This document shows positions 45,101 to 52,659 of a stretch of 64,000 nt of DNA, piece after piece; position 1 is the stretch's first letter; each line of letters opens with the position of its first letter. The position numbers and the translations under genes are program-made. Where the stretch lies: NCBI RefSeq assembly GCF_900291015.1, contig NZ_OLKL01000020.1, positions 124,001-188,000 on the forward strand, written 5' to 3'. The stretch is from Pseudomonas persica. Lineage in GTDB: Bacteria; Pseudomonadota; Gammaproteobacteria; Pseudomonadales; Pseudomonadaceae. The notes under the pieces were generated by a model. It saw nothing but the letters and a program-made list of their open reading frames with translations, made no database searches and was not told the DNA's origin.

Positions 45101-47979
45101 TCAATTTCTTCGACCCCGCTTCTGATAAGAGCAGCGACCTCGGCACCCCGGCCCGTGACAGCGAGGTGCAGGTCAGCCTGAACATCGATGGCCGTGCCAT
45201 CACGGTGCCCGCCGGCACCTCGGTGATGCGTGCCGCCGCCATGCTCGGCACCAGCATCCCCAAACTGTGCGCCACCGACAGCCTCGAAGCCTTCGGCTCC
45301 TGCCGCATGTGCATGGTGGAAATCGAAGGCATGCGCGGCTACCCGGCCTCCTGCACCACCCCGGTCAGCGAAGGCATGGTGGTGCACACCGAAACTCCGC
45401 GCCTGGCCGGCCTGCGCCGCAACGTGATGGAGCTGTACATCTCCGACCACCCGCTGGACTGCCTGACCTGCTCGGCCAACGGCAATTGCGAGCTGCAGAC
45501 CGTGGCCGGCAAGGTGGGCCTGCGCGAGGTACGCTACGGCTACGACGGCGCCAACCACCTGGCCGAGAAAAAGGACGTATCCAACCCGTATTTCGACTAC
45601 GAGCCGAGCAAGTGCATTGTCTGCAGCCGCTGCGTGCGTGCCTGCGAGGACATCCAGGGCACCTTCGCCCTGACCATCACCGGGCGCGGCTTCGAATCGC
45701 GGGTGGCGGCGGCGGGTGGTGACAACTTCCTCGCCTCCGAGTGCGTGTCGTGCGGCGCCTGCGTGCAGGCCTGCCCGACCGCGACCCTGACGGAAAAGAG
45801 CCTGGTGCAGCTTGGCCAACCTGAGCGTGCGGTCATCACCACTTGCGCCTACTGCGGCGTCGGCTGCTCGTTCCGCGCCGAAATGAAGGGCGACCAGCTG
45901 GTGCGCATGGTCCCGGACAAGAACGGCGGCGCCAACCATGGTCACGCCTGCGTCAAGGGCCGCTTCGCCTGGGGCTACGCCACCCACCCGGACCGCATCA
46001 CCAAACCGATGATCCGCAAGCGCCTGGAAGACCCGTGGCAGGAAGTCAGCTGGGATGAGGCGGTGACCTACGCCGCCAGCGAGTTCCGCCGCATCCAGCT
46101 CAAGTACGGTCGCGATTCCATCGGCGGCATCACCTCCAGCCGCTGCACCAACGAAGAAGCCTACCTGGTACAGAAGCTGGTGCGTGCGGCGTTCGGCAAC
46201 AACAACGTCGATACCTGCGCACGGGTATGCCATTCACCCACCGGCTATGGCCTGAAGCAGACCCTGGGTGAGTCGGCCGGTACGCAAAGCTTCGACTCGG
46301 TGATGCAGGCGGACGTGGTGCTGGTGATCGGTGCCAACCCCACCGATGCCCACCCGGTGTTCGGTTCGCAGCTCAAGCGCCGCCTGCGCCAGGGTGCACG
46401 GCTGATCGTGATCGACCCCCGTCGCATCGACCTGGTCGATTCGCCGCACGCCCGCGCCGAGCTGCACCTGCAACTGCGCCCGGGCACCAACGTGGCCATG
46501 CTCAATGCCCTGGCTCACGTGATCGTCACTGAAGGCCTGCTGGCCCAGCGCTTCATCGATGCCCGCTGTGAAACCGAGGACTTCGCCCGTTGGCGCGACT
46601 TCGTCAGCCTGGCGGAAAATGCCCCTGAAGTGCTCGGCCCTGTTTGTGGCGTGCCCGCCGAGCAGATCCGCGCCGCTGCCCGCCTGTACGCCACCGGTGG
46701 CAACGCGGCCATCTACTACGGCCTGGGCGTTACCGAGCACAGCCAGGGCAGCACCGCGGTGATGGGCATCGCCAACCTGGCCATGGCCACCGGCAACATC
46801 GGCCGTGAAGGGGTAGGGGTGAACCCGCTGCGCGGGCAGAACAACGTGCAGGGCTCGTGCGACATGGGCTCGTTCCCCCACGAACTGCCCGGTTACCGGC
46901 ACATTTCCAACGAGGGGGTGCGCGCCGAGTTCGAGCGTGCCTGGGGCGTGACCCTGCAGCCCGACCCGGGCCTGCGCATCCCCAACATGTTCGAGGCGGC
47001 GCTGGACGGCAACTTCAAGGCCCTGTACTGCCAGGGCGAAGACATTGCCCAGAGCGACCCCAACACCCAGCACGTCACCGCGGCCCTGCTGGCCATGGAG
47101 TGCGTGGTGGTGCAGGACATCTTCCTCAATGAAACGGCCAAGTTCGCCCATGTGTTCCTGCCGGGCAGCTCGTTCCTGGAGAAGGATGGCACCTTCACCA
47201 ATGCCGAGCGGCGGATTTCGCGGGTGCGCAAAGTCATGGAGCCACTGGCCGGCAAGGCCGACTGGGAAGCGACCGTAGCCCTGGCCAATGCCTTGGGCTA
47301 CCCGATGAACTACCGTCACCCGTCCGAGATCATGGACGAGATCGCCCGCCTGACGCCCACCTTCCACCGCGTCAGCTACGCCGAGATCGACCGCCACGGC
47401 AGCCTGCAGTGGCCGTGCAACGACGCCGCGCCGGATGGCACGCCGACCATGCACATCGACCAGTTCGTGCGTGGCAAGGGGCGCTTCATGCTCACCGGCT
47501 ACGTGCCCACTGACGAGAAGGTCAACAACCGCTACCCGCTGCTGCTGACCACCGGGCGTATCCTCAGCCAGTACAACGTCGGTGCCCAGACCCGGCGCAC
47601 CGGCAACGTCGCCTGGCATGACGCCGACCGCCTGGAAATTCACCCGACCGATGCCGAAAGCCGTGGCATCCAGGACGGTGACTGGGTCGGCATCGGCAGC
47701 CGAGCCGGGCAGACCGTGCTGCGTGCCAAGGTCGGTACGCGGGTGGCGCCGGGGGTGGTGTACACCACGTTCCACTTCCCCGAATCGGGGGCCAACGTGA
47801 TTACCACCGACAACTCCGACTGGGCCACCAACTGCCCTGAGTACAAGGTGACGGCGGTGGAGGTGGTGAAGGTGTTCCAGCCTTCGCAGTGGCAGAAGCG
47901 CTACCAGGACTTCAGTGACGAGCAGCGACGCTTGCTGAAGGAGCGCCGTATCGCCGAGAAAACCGAGGTGCGCCGATGA
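45097..47979 (+). CDS. fdsA: NAD-dependent formate dehydrogenase alpha subunit FdsA (molybdenum, catalytic)
   Basis: 960 residues from the GTG at 45097, with CGGAGGC upstream and a GTGA overlap with fdsB. N-terminal NuoG-like part with [2Fe-2S] and His-Cys3 clusters (CATDSLEAFGSCRMCMVEIE; HPLDCLTCSANGNCELQ), two [4Fe-4S] clusters (CIVCSRCVRACED; CVSCGACVQACPT), then the molybdopterin domain with its own cluster CAYCGVGCSFRAEMKG. The molybdenum ligand is C378 in ARVCHSPTGYGL, so this is a cysteine (not selenocysteine) enzyme. Substrate-site residues follow as in the family. No fdhD/fdsC chaperone gene lies beside the operon. Confidence 0.96.
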   Translation: MINFFDPASDKSSDLGTPARDSEVQVSLNIDGRAITVPAGTSVMRAAAMLGTSIPKLCATDSLEAFGSCRMCMVEIEGMRGYPASCTTPVSEGMVVHTETPRLAGLRRNVMELYISDHPLDCLTCSANGNCELQTVAGKVGLREVRYGYDGANHLAEKKDVSNPYFDYEPSKCIVCSRCVRACEDIQGTFALTITGRGFESRVAAAGGDNFLASECVSCGACVQACPTATLTEKSLVQLGQPERAVITTCAYCGVGCSFRAEMKGDQLVRMVPDKNGGANHGHACVKGRFAWGYATHPDRITKPMIRKRLEDPWQEVSWDEAVTYAASEFRRIQLKYGRDSIGGITSSRCTNEEAYLVQKLVRAAFGNNNVDTCARVCHSPTGYGLKQTLGESAGTQSFDSVMQADVVLVIGANPTDAHPVFGSQLKRRLRQGARLIVIDPRRIDLVDSPHARAELHLQLRPGTNVAMLNALAHVIVTEGLLAQRFIDARCETEDFARWRDFVSLAENAPEVLGPVCGVPAEQIRAAARLYATGGNAAIYYGLGVTEHSQGSTAVMGIANLAMATGNIGREGVGVNPLRGQNNVQGSCDMGSFPHELPGYRHISNEGVRAEFERAWGVTLQPDPGLRIPNMFEAALDGNFKALYCQGEDIAQSDPNTQHVTAALLAMECVVVQDIFLNETAKFAHVFLPGSSFLEKDGTFTNAERRISRVRKVMEPLAGKADWEATVALANALGYPMNYRHPSEIMDEIARLTPTFHRVSYAEIDRHGSLQWPCNDAAPDGTPTMHIDQFVRGKGRFMLTGYVPTDEKVNNRYPLLLTTGRILSQYNVGAQTRRTGNVAWHDADRLEIHPTDAESRGIQDGDWVGIGSRAGQTVLRAKVGTRVAPGVVYTTFHFPESGANVITTDNSDWATNCPEYKVTAVEVVKVFQPSQWQKRYQDFSDEQRRLLKERRIAEKTEVRR

Positions 47980-48179
47980 GCACTGAGAACCTGGTCAAGA
48001 TGGCCAACCAGATTGCCCATTACTTCGACAGCGAGCCAGACCGGGCGCTGGCGGTGCAAGGGGTACGGCAGCATCTGCAAAGCTACTGGACGCCGGCGAT
48101 GCGCCGGCAGTTGGCGGAGTGGATCGAGGCCAATGCAGGGGAGGGGCTGGACCCGAAGGTGCGCGAGGCATTGGCCTAG
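47976..48179 (+). CDS. fdsD: Formate dehydrogenase delta subunit FdsD
   Basis: 67 residues, ATG overlapping the fdsA stop (ATGA). Small acidic/hydrophobic protein of the FdsD type (NLVKMANQIAHYFDSEPDRA; VQGVRQHLQSYWTPAMRRQL). Needed for assembly or maturation of FdsGBA in other species; last gene of the operon, followed by a REP-type palindrome. Confidence 0.9.
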   Translation: MSTENLVKMANQIAHYFDSEPDRALAVQGVRQHLQSYWTPAMRRQLAEWIEANAGEGLDPKVREALA

Positions 48180-48191
48180 CTTTTGTGTTGC

Positions 48192-48300
48192 ATGGGGCTG
48201 CTGCGCAGCCCATCGCCGGCAAGCCAGCTGCCACAGTACTGCACATGACTTGAGGTCAATGCGGTCGATGTGGGAGCTGGCTTGCCGGCGATAGGGCCCT
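48192..48300. repeat. REP pair, third class (CCGGCAAGCCAGCT type)
   Basis: ATCGCCGGCAAGCCAGCTGC near 48212 faces GGGAGCTGGCTTGCCGGCGAT near 48271-48291, with GGGCTGCTGCGCAGCCC as an extra hairpin at 48195-48211. Between convergent fdsD and the usp gene. Confidence 0.8.
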
Positions 48301-48312
48301 GACAGGTTGAAC

Positions 48313-49176
48313 TCAGCCGCGGGCCAGCTCAGCCTGGTGGGCAATTGCTTCCTCGCTCTTTAGCACCAGCACATCCCCCTCCAGCGTATCCAGCACCACC
48401 TCCGAGGTATTACCAATCAACGCCCCGGAAATCCCCGTGCGGCACACCGTGCCAATCACTGTCACCACGGCATCAAGCATCTTCTCGGTATGCGGGATCA
48501 GCACATCCGCCGGCCCTTCGGCCACATGCAAGCGGTCTTCGCCGATGTCGTACTCGGCCTGGAATGCCTTGCACGCCTCGCGGTAACGCTTCTCGATAGT
48601 TTCGGTCAACTGGTACACCGGGTCCGAAGCCGACAGCATCGGCGACGGATGGGCGCTGATGACATGCAGTTCGCCCTTGGCCAGTTTGGCAATCTCGAAA
48701 CCATGGTCGATGATGCTGGCATGCAGGCGGCGGTGGTCCTCGTCCTGGTTGCCCACATCCACCGCGGCCAGGATCTTGCCGCCGGTCCACGGCCGCTCGC
48801 TCTTCACCATCAGCACGGCACACGGGCACTGGCGCAGCAGCTTCCAGTCGGCGGGGGTGAGCAGGGCCTTTTTCAGCGGGTTGTCCGGGCGGTGCTCCTT
48901 GATCACCAGCTCGCAGCCTTCGGCCTGCTGCACGTAGATGATGGTGTCGTGCAGGTTGTCGCGCCAGGCTTCTTCATGGGTGACATTGTCGTACCCGTCA
49001 TCATGCAACTGGCTACTCAGCAGGCTCAGCAGCGCGCTGTGGTCATGCCTTTTGTCGCACATCAGCAGGTGCAGGCGCGCGCCGGTGAGGCCGGCGATCA
49101 GCTTGGCCCGGGTCAGCGCCCGGCTGTGGGCATGTTCGGGGTCGAGAACGACAAGGATGCTGCGGACGGCTTGCAT
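48313..49176 (-). CDS. Tandem universal stress protein (UspE-like)
   Basis: 287 residues containing two Usp domains (about 1-140 and 145-287). First: SILVVLDPEHAHSRALTRAK. Second: ILAAVDVGNQDEDHRRLHAS, ending ALIGNTSEVVLDTLEGDVLV, the G-x9-G(S/T) type nucleotide motif region of the Usp family. Cytoplasmic. ATG at 49176 with AAGGGAG upstream. A perfect Anr box and a -10 at Anr class II spacing lie upstream, so low oxygen should induce it; in P. aeruginosa similar Usp genes support anaerobic survival. Confidence 0.9.
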   Translation of the reverse strand: MQAVRSILVVLDPEHAHSRALTRAKLIAGLTGARLHLLMCDKRHDHSALLSLLSSQLHDDGYDNVTHEEAWRDNLHDTIIYVQQAEGCELVIKEHRPDNPLKKALLTPADWKLLRQCPCAVLMVKSERPWTGGKILAAVDVGNQDEDHRRLHASIIDHGFEIAKLAKGELHVISAHPSPMLSASDPVYQLTETIEKRYREACKAFQAEYDIGEDRLHVAEGPADVLIPHTEKMLDAVVTVIGTVCRTGISGALIGNTSEVVLDTLEGDVLVLKSEEAIAHQAELARG

Positions 49177-49214
49177 GGGCGTTAACTCCCTTCAAAGGTG
49201 GCGACCAATGCCTG

Positions 49215-49220
49215 ACTATA
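49215..49220 (-). promoter_or_regulatory. -10 element of the usp promoter
   Basis: TATAGT on the minus strand, 33 bp (centre to centre) downstream of the Anr box, which is the spacing of a class II Anr/FNR promoter (box at -41.5). Start would be near 49209 with a 33-nt leader. Confidence 0.65.
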
Positions 49221-49243
49221 GTCGGCGCTTCCCCCGCTGGCGC

Positions 49244-49257
49244 TTGATGTACATCAA
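49244..49257. promoter_or_regulatory. Anr/FNR box
   Basis: TTGATGTACATCAA, a perfect TTGAT-N4-ATCAA palindrome in the 154-bp gap between divergent usp and miaE. Best placed to activate usp; the miaE -10 is 42 bp away on the other side. Confidence 0.9.
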
Positions 49258-49289
49258 GCATAGTCACTGGCGCCGCCCGCCGCCGCCGG

Positions 49290-49295
49290 TATAAT
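49290..49295 (+). promoter_or_regulatory. Consensus -10 for miaE
   Basis: TATAAT with a weak -35 (CTGGCG at about 49267-49272). Gives a leader of about 30 nt. Confidence 0.45.
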
Positions 49296-49330
49296 CGCCG
49301 GCCCTGCCTGTTCTGTGTGGTTGTACGCTT

Positions 49331-49948
49331 ATGTCGCTGATCCCCGAAATCGACGCCTTTCTTGGTTGCCCGACCCCAGACGCCTGGATCGAAGCGGCGC
49401 TCGCCGACCAGGAAACCCTGCTGATCGACCACAAGAATTGCGAGTTCAAGGCTGCCAGCACCGCCCTGAGCCTGATCGCCAAGTACAACACCCACCTCGA
49501 CCTGATCAACATGATGTCGCGCCTGGCCCGCGAGGAGCTGGTGCACCACGAGCAGGTGCTACGCCTGATGAAGCGCCGCGGCGTGCCGCTGCGCCCGGTG
49601 TCGGCGGGGCGTTATGCGTCGGGGCTGCGGCGCCTGGTGCGTGCCCACGAGCCGGTCAAGCTGGTGGATACGCTGGTGGTGGGGGCGTTTATCGAGGCGC
49701 GCAGCTGCGAGCGCTTTGCTGCGTTGGTACCGCACCTGGATGAGGAACTGGGCCGCTTCTACCACGGCCTGCTGAAGAGCGAAGCGCGCCACTACCAGGG
49801 TTACCTGAAACTGGCGCACAACTACGGCGATGAGGCCGACATCGCCCGCCGCGTAGAACTGGTGCGCGCAGCGGAGGTCGAGCTGATCCAGTCACCGGAC
49901 CAGGAGCTGCGCTTCCATAGCGGTATCCCGCTGGCGCAGGTCGCCTGA
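49331..49948 (+). CDS. miaE: tRNA-(ms2io6A37) hydroxylase MiaE
   Basis: 205 residues. Ferritin-like di-iron hydroxylase that adds the hydroxyl to the isopentenyl group of ms2i6A37 in tRNA. Ligand motifs: LIDHKNCEFKAASTAL, LAREELVHHEQVLRLM, VGAFIEARSCERFAAL and KSEARHYQGYLKLA, giving the expected E/H set. ATG at 49331. Typical of Pseudomonas; convergent with the DUF883 gene. Confidence 0.95.
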   Translation: MSLIPEIDAFLGCPTPDAWIEAALADQETLLIDHKNCEFKAASTALSLIAKYNTHLDLINMMSRLAREELVHHEQVLRLMKRRGVPLRPVSAGRYASGLRRLVRAHEPVKLVDTLVVGAFIEARSCERFAALVPHLDEELGRFYHGLLKSEARHYQGYLKLAHNYGDEADIARRVELVRAAEVELIQSPDQELRFHSGIPLAQVA

Positions 49949-49970
49949 TTCGCACCAGGCGGCCCGGATG

Positions 49971-50291
49971 TCAGTGACGGCGGCCCAGCAGCAGGCCGAC
50001 CACCAGGCCGAGGCCCGCGGAAATGGCCACGGTCTGCCACGGGTGGCCGCCGATGTAGTCCTGGGTAGCCTCCACCACCGGCTGCGCCTTGCTGCGCACC
50101 TTGTTGGCGGCATGGCGCGCCTGGCGTAGCTTGAGGCTTACCTGCGCGCGCAGGGTTTCGGCCTCGTCGCCCACCAGGGCGGCGCTGTCGTTCAGCAGCT
50201 TTTCCGATTCTTCGATCAGCGCCTGCAGTTCGCTGAATACCTGGTCCTTGATCTGATCGCTGTCGGCCAGCGCGGTGTTTTTCCGGGCCAT
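49971..50291 (-). CDS. DUF883 (ElaB/YqjD-like) ribosome-associated inner-membrane protein
   Basis: 106 residues. Helical N-terminal part (SDQIKDQVFSELQALIEESE; DEAETLRAQVSLKLRQARHA) and one C-terminal membrane helix (VAISAGLGLVVGLLLG followed by RRH). This is the ElaB/YqjD/YgaM layout: helical domain binding ribosomes, tail-anchored in the inner membrane, stationary-phase expressed in E. coli. The role here is from the family. Confidence 0.85.
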   Translation of the reverse strand: MARKNTALADSDQIKDQVFSELQALIEESEKLLNDSAALVGDEAETLRAQVSLKLRQARHAANKVRSKAQPVVEATQDYIGGHPWQTVAISAGLGLVVGLLLGRRH

Positions 50292-50420
50292 GAACTCGTC
50301 CTCGTCGATGCTGTGGTTCGAACAATGGATGCCGGCGCGTCGGGAAAGTTGCGGCGGCTTTGGGCTGTTGCAGTACCTGGGTGTAAGATAGCGGCCATTT
50401 TCAAACCTGCAGGTACCTTC

Positions 50421-50684
50421 ATGAGTTTCAATCTGGCCAACATGAGCTTCGAGGAACGGGCGCAGATCGAGGCAGAGAAGGCCCGGCTGTTCGAGCTGTG
50501 GCAGAACAACCTGGGCAAGGCCAAGGGCGAAGCGGCGCGGCTGATCGCCGAAAAACCCCGGCGCAAAGGCAAATGGGCCGAGTGGGTGCGCACCGAACTG
50601 GATGGCATGTCGCCGCCCGAATACGCCAGCATGGTGCGCAGCGAAGTCAACAAGCTGATGGCCGCGGCCAGCGCCAACCGCTGA
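50421..50684 (+). CDS. Small conserved protein of unknown function
   Basis: 87 residues from the ATG at 50421 (MSFNLANMSFEERAQIEAEK). Basic, mostly helical; no signal peptide or membrane helix. Contains FELWQNNLGKAKGEAARLIA and a RRKGKWAEWVR segment. No family recognised; usual Pseudomonas codon bias and a plausible start are the only support. It is divergent from the DUF883 gene and convergent with the LEA-like lipoprotein gene. Confidence 0.6.
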   Translation: MSFNLANMSFEERAQIEAEKARLFELWQNNLGKAKGEAARLIAEKPRRKGKWAEWVRTELDGMSPPEYASMVRSEVNKLMAAASANR

Positions 50685-50702
50685 TCACACCCCTCCAGGC
50701 GC

Positions 50703-51185
50703 TTACCAGTAGGCGCTTTTGGGCAGGTCCAGCTTGCCCTCGTCGGTAAAGCGCACGGTCCCCAGCAGCCCGCCGGCCAGCTTGCCGCGCAGTACATAGG
50801 GCAGGCCCTGCAGCGAACCCACCTGGCCCAGCCCATAGGCCTGGCGTAGGAAGGAAAACGCCGTGATGCTCACTGGCACCACGATCACCGCTTCGCCATA
50901 ACGGCCAATGTGCCCCTGCTGGTCGCTGACCCCGGCCGCCAGCGGCTGGCCGTTCACTTCCAGGTTCAGGGCGATGCCGTTGTAGTCGATTGGCGCCTCG
51001 TTGGGGTTTTGCACCCGCATCTTCACCGCCATGCGCAGTTCCAGCTCCTGCCCGGGTAGCGGCTCGATACCGATCACGCTGATATTGACCGGGTCGCGTC
51101 CTTGGAACAGCGCACAGGCCCCCAGGCCGTAGGCCATCAGCAGGACCAGGAACAGGCGGGCGTAGCGGTGCAGACGGGTAGCCAT
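50703..51185 (-). CDS. LEA type 2 family lipoprotein
   Basis: 160 residues; lipoprotein signal peptide ending GLGAC (C24), so anchored in a membrane. The mature part is a single LEA14/WHy-type beta domain (VIGIEPLPGQELELRMAVKM; RVQNPNEAPIDYNGIALNLE). The family is associated with stress or desiccation; bacterial members are uncharacterised. Divergent from iutY; the Fur box lies between but nearer to iutY. Confidence 0.82.
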   Translation of the reverse strand: MATRLHRYARLFLVLLMAYGLGACALFQGRDPVNISVIGIEPLPGQELELRMAVKMRVQNPNEAPIDYNGIALNLEVNGQPLAAGVSDQQGHIGRYGEAVIVVPVSITAFSFLRQAYGLGQVGSLQGLPYVLRGKLAGGLLGTVRFTDEGKLDLPKSAYW

Positions 51186-51265
51186 GGAGTGCGACCTTGC
51201 CAGAGTGGGCGAATGGGCAGTGTGGCAAATGCGCGTCGGCGTTGAAAGTCTCCCGTCAGATGAAA

Positions 51266-51284
51266 GATACTGTTTCTCATTAAC
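51266..51284 (+). promoter_or_regulatory. Fur box of iutY
   Basis: GATACTGTTTCTCATTAAC, 14 of 19 matches to the Fur consensus, 36 bp before the iutY ATG and overlapping the likely promoter (TAAACT at 51291-51296). Confidence 0.7.
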
Positions 51285-51320
51285 GCCCGATAAACTTTCC
51301 TACTGGCCATTCCCAAACCC

Positions 51321-52442
51321 ATGCTGACCTCACCCGTGTCGGGCCTGCTGGCGAGTTTCCAGGAGCACTACGACGACCTGCTGCAGTTCCTGACCCGGCG
51401 CATGAGCGACCGCCAGCGCGCTGCCGACGTCGCGCAGGAAACCTACCTGAAGCTGGTGAACATCGACCAGCAGGCGGTGCCGGTGCTGCACGCGCGCAGT
51501 TTCATCTTCCGCGTGGCCGGCAACCTGGCGATCGATGCCTTGCGCCGCGAGCAGCGCATTGCCGCCAGCCACGACGACAGTGCGCTGGCAGGTGAAGTGG
51601 CCTGCCCGGCGCCGGCACCCGAGGCGGCGTTGCTGGCCCGGGAGCGCCTGCAGATCCTTGACCAGGCGCTGCTGCAGCTGTCCGACAATGCCCGCCAGGC
51701 GCTGTTGCTCAACCGTGTCGAAGGCCTGACCCAGGCACAGATCGCACGACGGTTGGGTGTTTCCGAAAGCATGGTGGCGAAATACATTGGCCAGGCCCTG
51801 CGCCATTGCCGCAACTGGCTCAAACAGGCGGGTGTGGCTGCTGCACTGGTGTTGACCGCTGGTGTGGCTGGTTGGCAGCAGGCGCCGGTGCTGTTGGCGG
51901 ATTACCGCACCGGGATGGGTGAGCGGCAAGTGGTGACCCTGGCCGATGGCACGCGGGTGACGTTGAACAGCGCCAGTGCCCTGAGCGTGGTGTTCAGCGA
52001 CCGTGAGCGGCGGGTGGTGCTGGAGTCTGGTGAGGCCTTGTTCGAGACCACGGATGATTCACGGCCGTTTGTGGTCGAGACGGACGGTGAGCGGGTGCAG
52101 GGGAGCGCGGCCACCTTCAGCGTGCGTCGCGATGGCCGCGTGGTGTTGGCACATGGCGAAGCCAAGGTTGGCGAGCATGCACTGGCAATAGCGGCCGATG
52201 CCGGCACGCAGATGGCCTGGCAGCGCGGCAAGCTGATCTTCAACGGCAAGCCGCTGGGGCAGGTGCTGGCGGAGCTTGAGCGTTACCGGCATGGGCGCAT
52301 CGTGCTGTCGGACAGCAAGCTCGCGGCGATGGAGGTGAGCGGGGTGTTTGACCTCGATGAGCCGGAGGCCCTGTTGCGGACCCTCGAGCAGCGCTATGGG
52401 CTGAAGGTGACCTACCTGCCGTGGTTGGCCGTGGTGCATTGA
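51321..52442 (+). CDS. iutY: Hybrid ECF sigma factor fused to FecR-type anti-sigma factor (IutY)
   Basis: 373 residues, one uninterrupted frame. Residues 1-165 are an iron-starvation ECF sigma factor: sigma-2 region with FLTRRMSDRQRAADVAQETY and sigma-4 helix-turn-helix LTQAQIARRLGVSESMVAKY. A membrane helix follows at about 169-185. The rest is periplasmic FecR: DYRTGMGERQVVTLADGTRV and the C-terminal STN-like unit KLIFNGKPLGQVLAELERYR. The usual cytoplasmic anti-sigma domain of FecR is missing, since sigma-4 abuts the membrane segment. This is the layout of P. putida IutY, described as an unusual sigma/anti-sigma hybrid that proteolysis releases in response to aerobactin via IutA. The receptor gene is next. 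Confidence 0.93.
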   Translation: MLTSPVSGLLASFQEHYDDLLQFLTRRMSDRQRAADVAQETYLKLVNIDQQAVPVLHARSFIFRVAGNLAIDALRREQRIAASHDDSALAGEVACPAPAPEAALLARERLQILDQALLQLSDNARQALLLNRVEGLTQAQIARRLGVSESMVAKYIGQALRHCRNWLKQAGVAAALVLTAGVAGWQQAPVLLADYRTGMGERQVVTLADGTRVTLNSASALSVVFSDRERRVVLESGEALFETTDDSRPFVVETDGERVQGSAATFSVRRDGRVVLAHGEAKVGEHALAIAADAGTQMAWQRGKLIFNGKPLGQVLAELERYRHGRIVLSDSKLAAMEVSGVFDLDEPEALLRTLEQRYGLKVTYLPWLAVVH

Positions 52443-52446
52443 CTCG

Positions 52447-52557
52447 CCTGTGCCGGCCTCTTCGCGGCTAAAGCCGCTCCCACAGGTACTGCACAGGTCT
52501 GGAAGGCTGTGGAGATTCCTGTGGGAGCGGCTTTAGCCGCGAAGAGGCCGGCACAGG
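52447..52557. repeat. Perfect 40-bp inverted REP pair between iutY and iutA
   Basis: The 40 bases at 52447-52486 (CCTGTGCCGGCCTCTTCGCG and on) are the exact reverse complement of 52518-52557, with a 31-bp spacer. It would form a very stable hairpin in RNA. Confidence 0.9.
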
Positions 52558-52619
52558 AAAAATTTTTCATCTTGCACTGCAAGTTCCTGGCAGCCAGATC
52601 GTCGTAGTGGGACTGATCA

Positions 52620-52638
52620 GCAACTCATTCTCATTTAC
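52620..52638 (+). promoter_or_regulatory. Possible Fur box of iutA
   Basis: GCAACTCATTCTCATTTAC; on the minus strand it reads GTAAATGAGAATGAGTTGC, about 12 of 19 matches. Sits about 22 bp before the start. Weaker than the iutY box. Confidence 0.5.
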
Positions 52639-52659
52639 GACTTGTCAGGAAGCTCATTC

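Noticed and set aside
43637..47775. Long minus-strand frames opposite fdsB and fdsA
   Set aside because: No motifs and complete overlap with the iron-sulfur subunits.
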